Part shown: in pieces, positions 7,164 through 17,400 of the stretch | Layout of the letters: each line of letters opens with the position of its first letter | Numbering within the stretch: position 1 is the stretch's first letter | Source: Acidobacteriota bacterium | GTDB taxonomy: Bacteria > Acidobacteriota > Vicinamibacteria > Vicinamibacterales > Fen-181 | DNA length: 35,904 nt | Direction of reading: 5' to 3' | Assembly (NCBI GenBank): GCA_003170135.1 | Contig: PMZR01000054.1 | Coordinates: 498 to 36,401, forward strand | Notes under the pieces: generated by a model | Seen by the model: the letters and a program-made list of their open reading frames with translations, nothing else | What the model was told of the DNA's origin: nothing | The model's database searches: none | Made by a program: the position numbers and the translations under genes

Positions 7164-7673
7164 TTAGAACGCCGAGAAGCCGCTCGCCGCCATCTGATCG
7201 CCCCGGACGACGTCGAACAGGATCTTCAGCGCGTCGTAGTGCTGTTTTTCCCAGTCCCCCAGGAACTGGTAGAACTGCGTCACCTCTTTGTCGGCGGCCT
7301 GGCGCGCGGCCTCGGCGAAGTAGCGCATCGCGTTGGTCTCGAGCGTCAACCCGATCGACAGCACCGCCATTTCGAACTCCGCGCCCGCGGCCTGCTCGCG
7401 GAACCTGCCCGTGAAGACCAGCGAGTTGATGTCGCTCGCGTCGGGCAGGGCGCCGCCCACGCAAAACGCGCCCGTGCCCTTCGCGTCGTAGTTCTTCGCC
7501 ACCGATGTCAGGAACGCCTGGTGCTGGACTTCGTCGGACGCCAGCTTCGCGAACAGCTCCTGCACGGCCGGTTTCTGCGCCCGCTCGGCGGTCATCGAGT
7601 AGAACGTGTAGCCGTCGAGCTCGATCTGATACGCCTTGTGGATGATGTCGAGGATGGCGTCGCGCGTGGTCAT
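7164..7673 (-). CDS. Rubrerythrin/ferritin-like diiron protein
   Basis: A 169-residue four-helix protein with the spacing of a diiron site: Glu18 (YQIELDGY), Glu48-x-x-His51 (SDEVQHQ), Glu112 (TLETNAM) and Glu142-x-x-His145 (DWEKQHYDA). It lacks the C-terminal rubredoxin domain of classical rubrerythrin. Proteins of this type reduce peroxide or store iron in anaerobes. Start 7673 has GGAAGG about 8 bases upstream; the longer frame reads through a palindrome and is unlikely. It is the last gene of the cluster 2 operon, 70 bases after korA, consistent with protecting oxygen-sensitive Fe-S enzymes. That role is inferred from context. Confidence 0.85.
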   Translation of the reverse strand: MTTRDAILDIIHKAYQIELDGYTFYSMTAERAQKPAVQELFAKLASDEVQHQAFLTSVAKNYDAKGTGAFCVGGALPDASDINSLVFTGRFREQAAGAEFEMAVLSIGLTLETNAMRYFAEAARQAADKEVTQFYQFLGDWEKQHYDALKILFDVVRGDQMAASGFSAF

Positions 7674-7689
7674 ATGAAAACCTTCCTGC

Positions 7690-7713
7690 AGGGGCACGAC
7701 ATGTCGTGCCCCT
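7690..7713. repeat. 24-bp perfect palindrome in ferritin-like gene leader
   Basis: The half-site AGGGGCACGACA is followed at once by its exact reverse complement, giving a 24-base palindrome 17 bases before the start codon of the ferritin-like gene and after the korA stop. As RNA it would form a 10-11 bp hairpin. It could be a REP-like dispersed element, an mRNA-stability hairpin or an operator. Confidence 0.8.
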
Positions 7714-7743
7714 ACCGGCTTCACGTAAGAAAACACGGTGGGG

Positions 7744-8805
7744 CTACACGGCGGCGGCGACCAGCTTTTCAATCTGTCCGGCCAGTTCGTCGGCCGACAT
7801 CACCATGCCGCCCACGCGGCCGTAGAAATCCACCGGCCGGCGGTCGCCGATGATCGCCCGCACGTCTTCGACCATCTGCCCGGTGGACAGCTCCGCCACC
7901 AGCACGTGGCGCGCGCGTCCGGCCGCCAGCCGCAGGGCGTCGGCGGGATAGGGGTACAGCGTAATGGGCCGGAAGAGACCGGCCTTGATACCTTTTTCCT
8001 TCAAGGAGTCGATCGCGGTGCGCGCGATGCGCGCGACCGTGCCGTAGGCGACCACGAGCACGTCCATCTCATCGTCGGCCTCGTAGGTCGCGTGGCGCAC
8101 CTCGCTGGCCATCTCCTTGTACTTCGCGGCGAGATGCCAGTTGTGCTCCTCGAGCTCTTCACCCTTCAGGTACAGCGAGTTGATGATGTTGCGCGGTCGC
8201 CCCTGGCATCCGGTCGTCGCCCAGGGCTTGGCCGGAAGCTGGGACGGATCGATGTTCGTCTTGAATTCGACCGGCTCCATCATCTGGCCAATCAGGCCGT
8301 CGCCGAGCATCAGCACCGGGTTGCGATACTTGTCGGCCAGATCGAACGCCTCGATCATCAGGTCCGCGGCTTCCTGCACCGTGGACGGCGCGAGCACCAA
8401 CAGGCGGTAATCGCCGTGGCCGCCGCCCTTGGTCGCCTGGAAGTAGTCCGACTGCGACGGCAGGATGCCGCCCAGCCCCGGACCGCCGCGCATGATGTTG
8501 ACGATGACCACGGGCAGCTCCGCGCCCGCCATGTAAGACACGGCTTCCATCATCAGCGAGATGCCCGGGCTGGACGAGGAGGTGAAGCACCGGCAGCCCG
8601 CGCCGGCTGCGCCGTACAGCATGTTCGCCGCCGCCACCTCGCTCTCCGCCTGCACGAAGACACCGCCCACCTGCGGCAGCCGGCCCGACATGTATTCCGG
8701 GATCTCGTTCTGCGGCGTGATGGGGTATCCGAAGAACAACCGGCAGCCGGCATGGATGGCCGCTTCGCCGATTGCCTCGCAGCCTTTCATCAGTTTCTTG
8801 GCCAA
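7744..8805 (-). CDS. korA: 2-oxoacid:ferredoxin oxidoreductase alpha subunit (KorA/VorB-like, cluster 2)
   Basis: A 353-residue paralogue of the protein at 2446-3525, starting MAKKLMKGCEAIGEAAIHAG and sharing FFGYPITPQNEIPEYMS, TSSSSPGISLMMEAVSYMAG, GPGLGGILPSQSDYFQATKG and GDGLIGQMMEPVEF. The C-terminal half has VVAYGTVARIARTAI and LFRPITLYPYP. The central segment (VEFKTNIDPSQLPAKPWATTG) and the lid region differ from cluster 1 more than the rest does, as expected if the two enzymes favour different 2-oxoacids. It is third in its operon, 37 bases after korC, whereas in cluster 1 the alpha gene comes directly after korD. Confidence 0.94.
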   Translation of the reverse strand: MAKKLMKGCEAIGEAAIHAGCRLFFGYPITPQNEIPEYMSGRLPQVGGVFVQAESEVAAANMLYGAAGAGCRCFTSSSSPGISLMMEAVSYMAGAELPVVIVNIMRGGPGLGGILPSQSDYFQATKGGGHGDYRLLVLAPSTVQEAADLMIEAFDLADKYRNPVLMLGDGLIGQMMEPVEFKTNIDPSQLPAKPWATTGCQGRPRNIINSLYLKGEELEEHNWHLAAKYKEMASEVRHATYEADDEMDVLVVAYGTVARIARTAIDSLKEKGIKAGLFRPITLYPYPADALRLAAGRARHVLVAELSTGQMVEDVRAIIGDRRPVDFYGRVGGMVMSADELAGQIEKLVAAAV

Positions 8806-8842
8806 GGCTTCCTCCGAGTTTCACGTTCTGCCGGGGTGCGGG

Positions 8843-9400
8843 TCAGCCGGCGACAACCGCCGCCGACGCGTGCCCGATCTCGAATCCCCTGTCGAGGCAG
8901 ATCTGGTTGATGCCCACCAGCTTCGGTCGGCTCGCAAGCTTCTCGACCAGTACCTGCTTCACCAGGTCCAGATCGACCACGCCGGACGCGCCGATGTAGG
9001 CGCCCAGCGCGACCATGTTCGCGGCCTTCGCCGCGCCGGCCTCGACCGCGATCTGGTTGCACGCCACCGGCACCACGGTGATGTCGGTGCGGATGGCCGG
9101 CCGGTTGATGAGGCTCGTGTTCATGACCAGGATGCCGCCCGGCCGCACGGTCGATTCGAACTTGTCGATCGACTGCAGGTTCAAGACGATGGCCGCGTGC
9201 GGCTTGCTGGTGATGGGCGAACCCACCTCGCGGCTCGACATGACGACCGTGCAGTTGCACGTGCCGCCGCGCATCTCGGGGCCGTAAGCCGGCATCCACG
9301 TCACCTCGAGCCCGGCCTTCATGCCGGCGTAGGTGAGCAGCTTGCCGATGAGCAGCACGCCCTGACCGCCAAATCCCGCCAAGATGATTTCGTTGTACAT
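8843..9400 (-). CDS. korC: 2-oxoacid:ferredoxin oxidoreductase gamma subunit (cluster 2)
   Basis: A 185-residue gamma subunit beginning MYNEIILAGFGGQGVLLIGK, with AYGPEMRGGTCNCTVVMSS and NMVALGAYIGASGVVDLDLV as in the cluster 1 copy. GAGGAG lies 8 bases ahead of the ATG at 9400. It is 16 bases after korDB and 37 bases before korA. It completes the catalytic core with those two subunits. The extra cysteine in the GTCNC segment, where cluster 1 has GTANC, is a visible difference. Confidence 0.93.
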   Translation of the reverse strand: MYNEIILAGFGGQGVLLIGKLLTYAGMKAGLEVTWMPAYGPEMRGGTCNCTVVMSSREVGSPITSKPHAAIVLNLQSIDKFESTVRPGGILVMNTSLINRPAIRTDITVVPVACNQIAVEAGAAKAANMVALGAYIGASGVVDLDLVKQVLVEKLASRPKLVGINQICLDRGFEIGHASAAVVAG

Positions 9401-9416
9401 GCTCGTTCTCCTCGGG

Positions 9417-10364
9417 TCAGGCCACCGCCTCGGGCGCCTTCACCTCGCCGAGCGGATAGTAGGGAAGCATCTGGTCCTCGAGCCATCCGCACGCCTCGAA
9501 CGGCTGTTGTCCCCAGCCGGTCGGACACGTCGAGACGACCTCGATCAACGAGAAGCACACCTTGTCGATCTGGTACTTGAACGCCTTGCGGATGGCCTTC
9601 TTCGCCGCGAGAATCTGCTTCGGTTCGTGCACGGCGACGCGGGCCAGGTAGGCAGGCGTCCGCAGTGTCTTCAGGAGTTCGACGATGCGAATCGGGTAGC
9701 CGGCCAGGTTCACGTCGCGGCCCGTCGGGCACGTCGTTGCCACCTGTCCCGGCAGCGTGGTCGGGGCCATCTGCCCGCCGGTCATCCCGTAAATTGCGTT
9801 GTTCACGAAGATGACGGTGATTTTCTCGCCGCGGTTCGCCGCGTGCACGGTCTCCGCCATCCCGATCGACGCCAGGTCGCCGTCGCCCTGGTAGGTGAAC
9901 ACGACCAGGTTCGGCCGGCTGCGCTTGATGCCGGTGGCCACCGCCATCGCGCGTCCGTGCGAGGCTTCCTGCATGTCGCAGTTGAAGAACTCGTAGGCGA
10001 GCACCGAGCAGCCGACCGGCGCGACGCCCACCGTGTGTTCGCGCACGCCCAGCTCGCTGATGACTTCGCCGACCAGCCGATGGATGACGCCGTGGGTGCA
10101 CCCGGGACAGTAGGTGAACGCCTTCTCGGTGAGACCGTCGGTCCGCACCGTCACCTTCCCCTTGTTCTCGACCTGCACGGCGGTATCAGGACAGACGTAG
10201 AGGCAGTACCGGCACCCGTTGCAGTCGTCCGGTCTTGCCACTGACGGATAGAAATAGCCCTTCGCGTTGATGTCGGTGGACATCTCCAGGACCTTCTCGG
10301 GGCAGGCGTGCACGCAGAGCTCGCACCCCTTGCAGCGGTCCCTCTCGATGATGGGCGTTGGCAC
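9417..10364 (-). CDS. korB: Fused ferredoxin-beta subunit of 2-oxoacid:ferredoxin oxidoreductase (KorD-KorB, cluster 2)
   Basis: A 315-residue fusion. Residues 1-65 are a 2x[4Fe-4S] ferredoxin domain (CKGCELCVHACP, Cys11-21; CNGCRYCLYVCP, Cys48-58) matching stand-alone KorD of cluster 1. After a short linker, residues about 80-315 are the TPP-binding beta subunit: CPGCTHGVIHR (86-96), GDGDLASIGMAETVHAANRG, VNNAIYGMTGGQMAPTTLPGQ and STCPTGWGQQP. The frame is uninterrupted, with no internal stop or likely second start, so the fusion appears real. It places the delta cluster next to the catalytic TPP in one chain. It is the first oxidoreductase gene of the operon, downstream of a P-loop ATPase. 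Confidence 0.94.
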   Translation of the reverse strand: MPTPIIERDRCKGCELCVHACPEKVLEMSTDINAKGYFYPSVARPDDCNGCRYCLYVCPDTAVQVENKGKVTVRTDGLTEKAFTYCPGCTHGVIHRLVGEVISELGVREHTVGVAPVGCSVLAYEFFNCDMQEASHGRAMAVATGIKRSRPNLVVFTYQGDGDLASIGMAETVHAANRGEKITVIFVNNAIYGMTGGQMAPTTLPGQVATTCPTGRDVNLAGYPIRIVELLKTLRTPAYLARVAVHEPKQILAAKKAIRKAFKYQIDKVCFSLIEVVSTCPTGWGQQPFEACGWLEDQMLPYYPLGEVKAPEAVA

Positions 10365-10401
10365 GCGCGTCTCCTCTCTCCGGAATAAAGGCGAATGAGA
10401 C

Positions 10402-10469
10402 CAGGAATCAGGAGCCGGGAATCGGGAATCAGGCGCACCTGAATCCTGGTTCCTGATTCCTGATTCCTC
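10402..10469. repeat. Heptamer arrays arranged as inverted arms
   Basis: The left arm (10402-10432) has units CAGGAAT, CAGGAGC, CGGGAAT, CGGGAAT; the right arm (10438-10468) has the reverse complement (TCCTGAT, TCCTGAT type). Together they fill most of the gap between the P-loop ATPase and korDB and end against the ATPase stop codon at 10470. A long imperfect hairpin is possible, which might attenuate or stabilise the transcript. Confidence 0.8.
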
Positions 10470-11225
10470 CTATAAAACGCTCGACCGGCGGCGCTGACCC
10501 GGCCGCTGCAGCTCGAGCGGCGGCATTATATGCCGTTCAACCGCCAGCAGGGGCATCCGGGGCGCCCGCGACCGGACGGCGTCGGCCAGCGTGCTGCGCA
10601 CCGCGCAGAACCGGACCGGCAGGTCCGTCGCCGCGCCGACCGATTCCGCCAGATCGATGCCGTCGCAGACGATCTGGACGGTCGTTTCGTCCATCAGGTG
10701 CGTGTTGGCCACCAGGCCGTGCACCTTCAGCCGGGACACCTGCTCGATGTCCCGCAGCATCGCCACGACGGCCTCGGTCGTCTCGGCAAACGGCCGGTTG
10801 CCGTTGACGACGAAGAGGACATCGGTGACGGCCGGATCCGTGAGTCCCGGGATGCTGCCCAGCACGCGTGCGCCGACCTCGGCTCCCCCCACGTCGATGA
10901 GCACCCGGCACAGGCCCGCCGTGGCCTGGCCGACCGCCGCACGCACTTCGGGCACGACGATCGGCAGATCCGCGTGGGCGAACTCGTCGCGCGGAGCGAC
11001 CATCCGGATGCCGCGCGCTTCGAGGTCCTCGATGAGGCCGCGTGACCTGAAGTACGGCTTCACGACGTCGAGATCCACCAGCGTGACCTGCTCGCCCCTG
11101 TCCCTCATCTGATACGCGAGGTTGACGGCGATCTCGGTTTTTCCGGAACCGAAGTGACCGACAAAGATCGTGATCCGGGTCCGGAGGACCACGGCGAGGA
11201 GTCGATCACTTTCCGAGGGAGTCAT
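10470..11225 (-). CDS. P-loop ATPase of the MinD/ParA/CobQ type, oxidoreductase-linked
   Basis: A 251-residue nucleotide-binding protein with Walker A at residues about 20-27 (VGHFGSGKTE), followed by LVDLDVVKPYFRSRG, LIDVGGAEVGARVLGSI as the switch/Walker B-like region, and VNGNRPFAETTEAV. It lacks the deviant KGGxGKT lysine of true MinD/ParA. Similar small ATPases are commonly seen next to vor/kor operons in anaerobes, so a role in assembling or loading cofactors into the enzyme is a fair guess but unproven. The start at 11225 keeps the family's short N-terminus; the longer frame is low-complexity. It heads the cluster 2 operon. Confidence 0.8.
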   Translation of the reverse strand: MTPSESDRLLAVVLRTRITIFVGHFGSGKTEIAVNLAYQMRDRGEQVTLVDLDVVKPYFRSRGLIEDLEARGIRMVAPRDEFAHADLPIVVPEVRAAVGQATAGLCRVLIDVGGAEVGARVLGSIPGLTDPAVTDVLFVVNGNRPFAETTEAVVAMLRDIEQVSRLKVHGLVANTHLMDETTVQIVCDGIDLAESVGAATDLPVRFCAVRSTLADAVRSRAPRMPLLAVERHIMPPLELQRPGQRRRSSVL

Positions 11226-11425
11226 CGGGTGCACCGGGAGACGCGTGGGGCCGGGAATGGAGGCGCCTGCAACCTGTGAGCATAGCAAGCGCCGTTCCGG
11301 CCGCCAACACCCGGAAAATCGCTGCGGCGCCGGGCTTTTCGAGGCAATTGTGAAGGGTGGGGGCGCGCGGCGTTGCGGGTGCCGGGATCCCGGCATTTGG
11401 TCGCCCCCGCCGGCGCAAGTTCTCG

Positions 11426-11454
11426 TTGTGTCGGGACGATCGCTGTCCGATACT
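11426..11454 (+). promoter_or_regulatory. Candidate promoter for the alpha-2-macroglobulin gene
   Basis: TTGTGT (11426-11431) and GATACT (11449-11454) are separated by 17 bases. The predicted start of transcription is only a few bases before ATG 11465, and no Shine-Dalgarno is visible, so the mRNA may be nearly leaderless. This is a by-eye match only. Confidence 0.35.
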
Positions 11455-11464
11455 GCTGGGCACC

Positions 11465-14400
11465 ATGACACATACCGGCCGTCGCCGCTGCGCGTTCATC
11501 GCGCTGTCACTCGCGACGGCGTTCACGTGCACGTTTGCCGCCGCCCAGGTCCCGGCCACGACCTCGGCCCTGCGCATCGTCAGCGCGGGCCCGACCGGCG
11601 AGATCGGCAGCCGCGCCGAGGCCAACGAGGTACGTGTCGTCTTTGCGGAACCGATGGTCGAACTGGGCCGGATACCAGCGACCGTCACCGCGCCGTTCTT
11701 CCGGATCGCGCCCGCCGTGACCGGCACGTTCCGGTGGTCCGGCACCACGATCCTTATCTTCACGCCTGACCCGAAGCGGCCATTGCCGTATGCGGCGCGT
11801 TATGAGGTCACCATCGACGTCACCGCGCAGGCGGTCAGCGGCCGGCGCCTGCCGCGACCGTACACGTTCACCTTCACGACGCCGACGGTGCACCTGCTGC
11901 AAACGCACTGGTACCGGCGCGGCGGCAGCATCGATGGCCCCATCGTCGTGCTGATGCGGTTCAACCAGCCGGTTCGTCCGGCGGATGTCGCGGCGCACCT
12001 GGCCGCGCGGTTCGAGAAGCACGAGTGGAAGGTGCCGGGCATTGCGGCTGACGACCAGGCGCGCCTGAAGACCATCGATCCGCAGGCGCTCGAGAGGTTC
12101 AACGCGAAGGTGGCGGCGGCGGGCGCGGTGGCATCCGCGACGACGCCGGTGCAATTGAAGCTGACGAGCGATTGGGACAAGAAGCGCTATCCCGCGTCAT
12201 CGAACCTGGTCGTCTTCGAAAGCGCGACCACGATTCCGCCCGAGAGCTGGACGCGGCTGACGCTCGACACGCGCCTGCCATCGCCGGCCGGCCCTGCCAC
12301 TCCCGCGCAGGTGCAGGAATACACGGTGCAGGCCGAGAACACGTTCTTCGTGAGGGGCTTCGATTGCCGGCGCGGGTGCGATCCCGACCTGCGCAACGGT
12401 GTCGACCTGCGCCGGCCGGTGAAGGTCGGCGACTTTGCGAATGCCGTCAAGGTGAGTGACATCACCGGGCCCGGACGCGAGCAGGCCGTCGCGAAGTCGA
12501 AGGCCGCCAAGCCTCGTCCGACCGTCGAGCGCGACACCGCCGTCATCCCCACGCTCGAAGACGCCGGCTTCGACGCGCAGCCGCCCGCGAAGACCTACGT
12601 GGTCACCATCGACGGCAGCCTGCGGTCAACCGACGGCCAGACGCTCGGCTACACGTGGGTGGGCGCCATCGAGAACTGGCACCGGACCGCGTTCACGAGC
12701 TTCGGCGACGGGCACGGCGTCTGGGAAACGGGTGGCGGTCCCGTGCTGCCGTTCTACGCGCGCAACTACCAGAACGTGAAGCAGTGGGCGCAGGTCATCG
12801 CGCCTGGCGCGCTGATGCCGACGCTGCAGCAGTTGATGGTGAAGCAGTTCGAGCTGGCGCCGCCCGGCGAAGGCCGCCTGCGTCAGTTGCCGGTGACCGT
12901 GGACAAGATCCAGTCCCACGGCCTCGACCTCTCAGCGGTGCTTCAGAAGACGGGCACGGGCCTGGCGTGGGCGGCGGTCGAGGAAGGGGCGCCGGTGGAG
13001 CACGCGGCCCGCGCTTACGGCGAGGGCAACAAGCCAGGCGTGCGCGCGACCGTCGTGCAGGTCACCAACCTCGGCATCAGCGTCAAGGACAGTCCGCAGA
13101 ACACGCTCGTCTTCGTGACGCGGCTGGACAACGCGGCGCCGGTGCCCGGCGCGAAAGTGTCGATCATCCGCCTCGACAACTCGGTCTTCTGGACCGGCAC
13201 GACCGCCGCCGATGGCGTCGCCATCGCGCCGCAGACGCCGCTGCGCGATCAGCACGGATATGAATGGGACAAGTTTGCCTTCATCGTGATGGCCGAGAAG
13301 GACGGCGACGTTGCCTACGTCGGCAACGATTGGAACGAGGGCGTCAGTCCCTGGGAGTTCGGGGTGCCGTTCAGCCTGGCGCAGGCCTCGCCGATGCTGC
13401 GCGGGAGCGTCTTTTCGGATCGCGGCGTGTATCGCCTCGGCGAAGAGGTGCACCTGAAGGCGATCCTGCGTCACAACGCGCCGACCGGCGTGCAGACGCT
13501 GTCGGCCGGGACGCCGGTGTCGGTCACGCTGCGAGACAGCCAGGACCGGGTGGTCGACCAGCGCACCGTCACGATCGGCAAGTGGAGCAGCGCGGAGTGG
13601 ACGGTGCAATTGCCCGCGGACGGCAACCTGGGCGACTACCAGGTGCTGGCCGTTCTCGAGCAGGACATGCCGGCGCCGTCGGAGCCCGGCGCGCGGCCTG
13701 GTCGGCGGTACGGGGACGATCGCGCACCGTATGAGAAGACGGTGCGCGGGTCGTTCCTGGTGGCGGCCTATCGTCGCCCGGACTTCCGCGTCGATGTCGG
13801 CCTGTCCGCGCAGCCGGCCATCGCCGGCACGTCGCTCAAGGGCACGGTCACGGCGCGCTACCTGTTCGGCGCGCCGATGGGCGGCCGGCCGGTGTCATGG
13901 ACCTTCTCGCGGTCGCGCTCCTTCGGCCCGCCCGCCGCGGTCTACGAACACTTCACGAGCGATCGCTGGGAATTCGTCGGCTACTCGGATGACGAGCGGT
14001 ACGGCGGCAACCAGGAACTGCGCCGCGAAGAAGCGACGTTGTCGAAGACGGGCGAGCTGGCGCTCGAGTTGAAGACGACCGGCGACGCGGGGATTCCCTA
14101 CGTCTACACGCTCGAAGGCGACGTCGAGGACGTTTCGCGCCAGCACATTGCGAACCGCGCGCAGATCGTCGTGCACCCGGCGCCGTGGTACATCGGCGTG
14201 CGGCGGCCGGCCTATTTCGTCCAGCAGAAAGACGGCGTCAAGACCGAGATCGTGGCCGCGACGCCGGAGGGCGCCGCAGTGACCGGCGTGCCGGTCGAGA
14301 TCACGTTGACGCAGATCCAGTGGAAGAGCGTGCGCCGGGCCGAGGGCGGCGGCTTTGCGTCGTGGGAAAGCCACAAGGAGTCGATCCCGGCCGGGACGTG

Positions 14401-17400
14401 GTCGGTGACGACGGGCGAGCAGCCGGTGCCGCTCGACATCACGCTCAAGAACGGCGGGTACTTCGTGCTGACCGCCACCGGTCGCGACAAGGACGGCCAC
14501 ACGTCGATCACGACGACATCGTTCTACGCGCTGGGGGATGGGTACACGGCATGGGCGCGCTACGACCATAACCGCATCGACCTGGTGCCCGAGCGCAAGA
14601 CGTACCGGCCCGGCGACACGGCGCGCATCATGGTGCAGTCACCCTGGGAGCAGGCGACCGCGCTCGTCACCACCGAACGCGAAGGCGTCCGGTCCCATCG
14701 TCAGTTTGCTCTCACCTCGACGCAGCAGACGATCTCCGTGCCGGTCACGGAAGAAGACATCCCGAACCTGTACGTATCGGTGCTGCTCGTGAAGGGCCGG
14801 ACCAAGGTTCCGGCCGAGACGGCGAAGCCGGAAGAGGTCAGCACCGGCCGGGTGCGCGGCGTGGCGACGGCGGTGGCGGCGGTGGACGACACGAGCGATC
14901 CGGGGAAGCCGGCATTCAAGCTCGGGTACGTCCAGCTGAACGTCGAGAACCTGTCCAAGCACCTGACGGTCGCGGTGCGGGCCGACAAGAACGAGTATCG
15001 CCCGGCGAACACCGCGAAGGTGCACCTCGAGGTGAAGGACCGCGCGTCCAAGGGCGTCGCGAGCGAGGTAACGCTCTGGGCCGTGGACTATGGCGTGCTG
15101 TCGCTGACCGGATACCAGACGCCGGACGTGCTCGGTTCGGTTTACGTGCAGAAGGCGCTGCAGGTGGTCAACGAGGACAGTCGCGAGCGGATCGTGTCGC
15201 GCCGCGTGCTGACGCCCAAAGGCGCCAACGAAGGCGGCGGCGGAGGCGGGGAGTCGGGGGCGGGCACGCTGCGCAAGGACTTCCGCGTGCTGGCCTTCTG
15301 GCTGGGCTCGGTCGCGACCGACGCGAACGGCCAGGCAAACGTTGACGTGAAACTGCCCGAGTCGTTGACCACCTATCGCATCATGGCGGTGGCCGCCGAC
15401 ATGCAGTCGCGGTTCGGGTCGGCAGACACCGAGGTGCGCGTCAACAAGCCGGTCACCCTCAAGGCGACGTTCCCGCGTTTCCTCGCGGTCGGCGACAAAG
15501 CCTTCTTTGGCGCCGTGGTGACCAGTCAGCTGAAGGAGCCCGGCTCGGCCCTGGTCACGATCAAGACTCTCGATCCGACGGTACTGGAGGTGACGGGCGT
15601 CGCACAGCAGACGACACCGATCGAGGCCGGGGGATCCGTCGAGGTCCGGTTCGACGCCGCGGCCAAAGCCATCGGCCGAGCGCGCGTGCAGATCGCGGTG
15701 CGTGTCGGCACCGAGACGGACGCGTTCGAGGACGTGGTGCCCGTCGAGGTGCTTGCGTCGCCCGAGACCGTGGCGGCCTACGGCGAAGCGAACGACGCGC
15801 AGCCGACCGCCAGCGAGAAGTTGACGATTCCCGCGGGTGTCGTGGCCGGCTTCGGCGGCCTGCACGTCGAACTCTCCTCGACCGCGATGGTGGGACTGGC
15901 CGAAGGTGCGCGCTACCTGGTCGAGTACCCGTACGGCTGCGCCGAGCAGCGCGCGTCGCGGGCGCTGGCGCTGCTGCTCGCGGCGGATCTTGGCGGGACG
16001 TTCCCGCTGCCCGGCATTGACGGCGCGAAACTGCGACCGGTCGTACAGGCCGCGCTGAAGGAGCTGCAGAAGTTCCAGTGCCCGAGCGGCGGATTCGCGT
16101 ACTGGCCGGGCGACTGCGCCTCGACCTCGGCCTATCTCACCAGTTACGTGCTGCACGTGTTCAAGGTGGCAGGCGACCTCAACTACGACGTGGACGCCGG
16201 GATGCGCGAGCGGGCCTATTCGTATCTCGAGCGCGAGTTGGCGCAGCCGCCGCCCACCAACGAGTCGTGGTGGCCGTCCTACACCGCGTGGCAGGCGTTC
16301 GCCGTGAAGGTGCTCGCCGAAGGCGGTCGCAACCAGGACTCCAACCTGACGCGCCTCTACGGGTACCGCGATCGCATGCCGGTGTTCGCGCTGGCCTACC
16401 TCCACGACGCGCTCATCGCGAAGGGCGAGACGACGGGGACACGTGTCGACGAGATCCGGCGGCGCATGGCGAACGCGATCCTGCCGGAGGCCGGCAGCGC
16501 GCACGTCGAGGAGCTGGCCGATCCGTACCTCCTCTGGTTCTGGAACTCGAACGTGCGATCCACGGCGATCGCACTCAACACGATGGTGAAAGGCAGCGTC
16601 GGCGACGCGCCCATCCGCGAGATCGTCCGCTGGATGATGGCCGCGCGCAAGAACGGCCGCTGGGGCAACACGCAGGAGAACGCGCTGGCGATGGAAGCGC
16701 TGGTGGCTTACTACCGCAAGTTCGAAAGCGTCACGCCCGATTTCCGCGCAACTGTCAAACTCGGGTCGGAAGATCTGACGCGGCAGGACTTCAAGGGTCG
16801 CTCCACTCAGGCAGCCACGACCGATCTGGCGATGGCGCAGCTGCTGGCGAAGGGCAAACCGGGCGCATCGTACCCGCTGACGTTCACGCGCGCCGGCGCC
16901 GGCACGCTGTTCTACACCGCGAGAATGCGCTACGCGGCCGACCAGCTCTTCGAGCAGGGGCTCGACAGCGGCATCGCCATCGAACGCAGCTACGCGCCGT
17001 ACGTCGAATCGGGCGCGGCGCCTCCCGCCACGACCACCTACAAGGCTGGCGATCTCGTGCGCATCACGCTGACATTCCAGCTGACGAAGGAGCGGCGGTT
17101 CGTTGCGGTCACCGATCCGCTGCCCGCCGGGTTCGAACCCGTGGAATCCTGGTTCCAGACGACGGCCCGGTCGCTCAGCGCGCAGCAGGACGAGCAGGAG
17201 GATGTCGCCAAAGGGTGGTTCTCGTGGTGGCAGCGCGGCGGGTTCGATCATGTCGAGCGACACGACGACCGCGTCCTGCTGTTCGGCACGCGACTCGCCG
17301 AAGGTCGCCACACCTTCAGCTACATCGTCCGCGCAACGACGGTTGGCACGTTCCGGACCGCGCCCGCGCAGGCCGAGGAGATGTACGAACCGGAGGTGTT

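Noticed and set aside
6607..7167. 186-codon open frame through the repeat region on the plus strand
   Set aside because: Both ends are translated AATCTGCGG repeat; the rest is Arg-rich; no ribosome binding site or homology that I can recognise.
14639..17311. 890-codon open frame on the minus strand
   Set aside because: It lies opposite the alpha-2-macroglobulin gene, is His/Arg/Asp/Leu-rich and has no domain; an antisense shadow caused by high GC at third positions.
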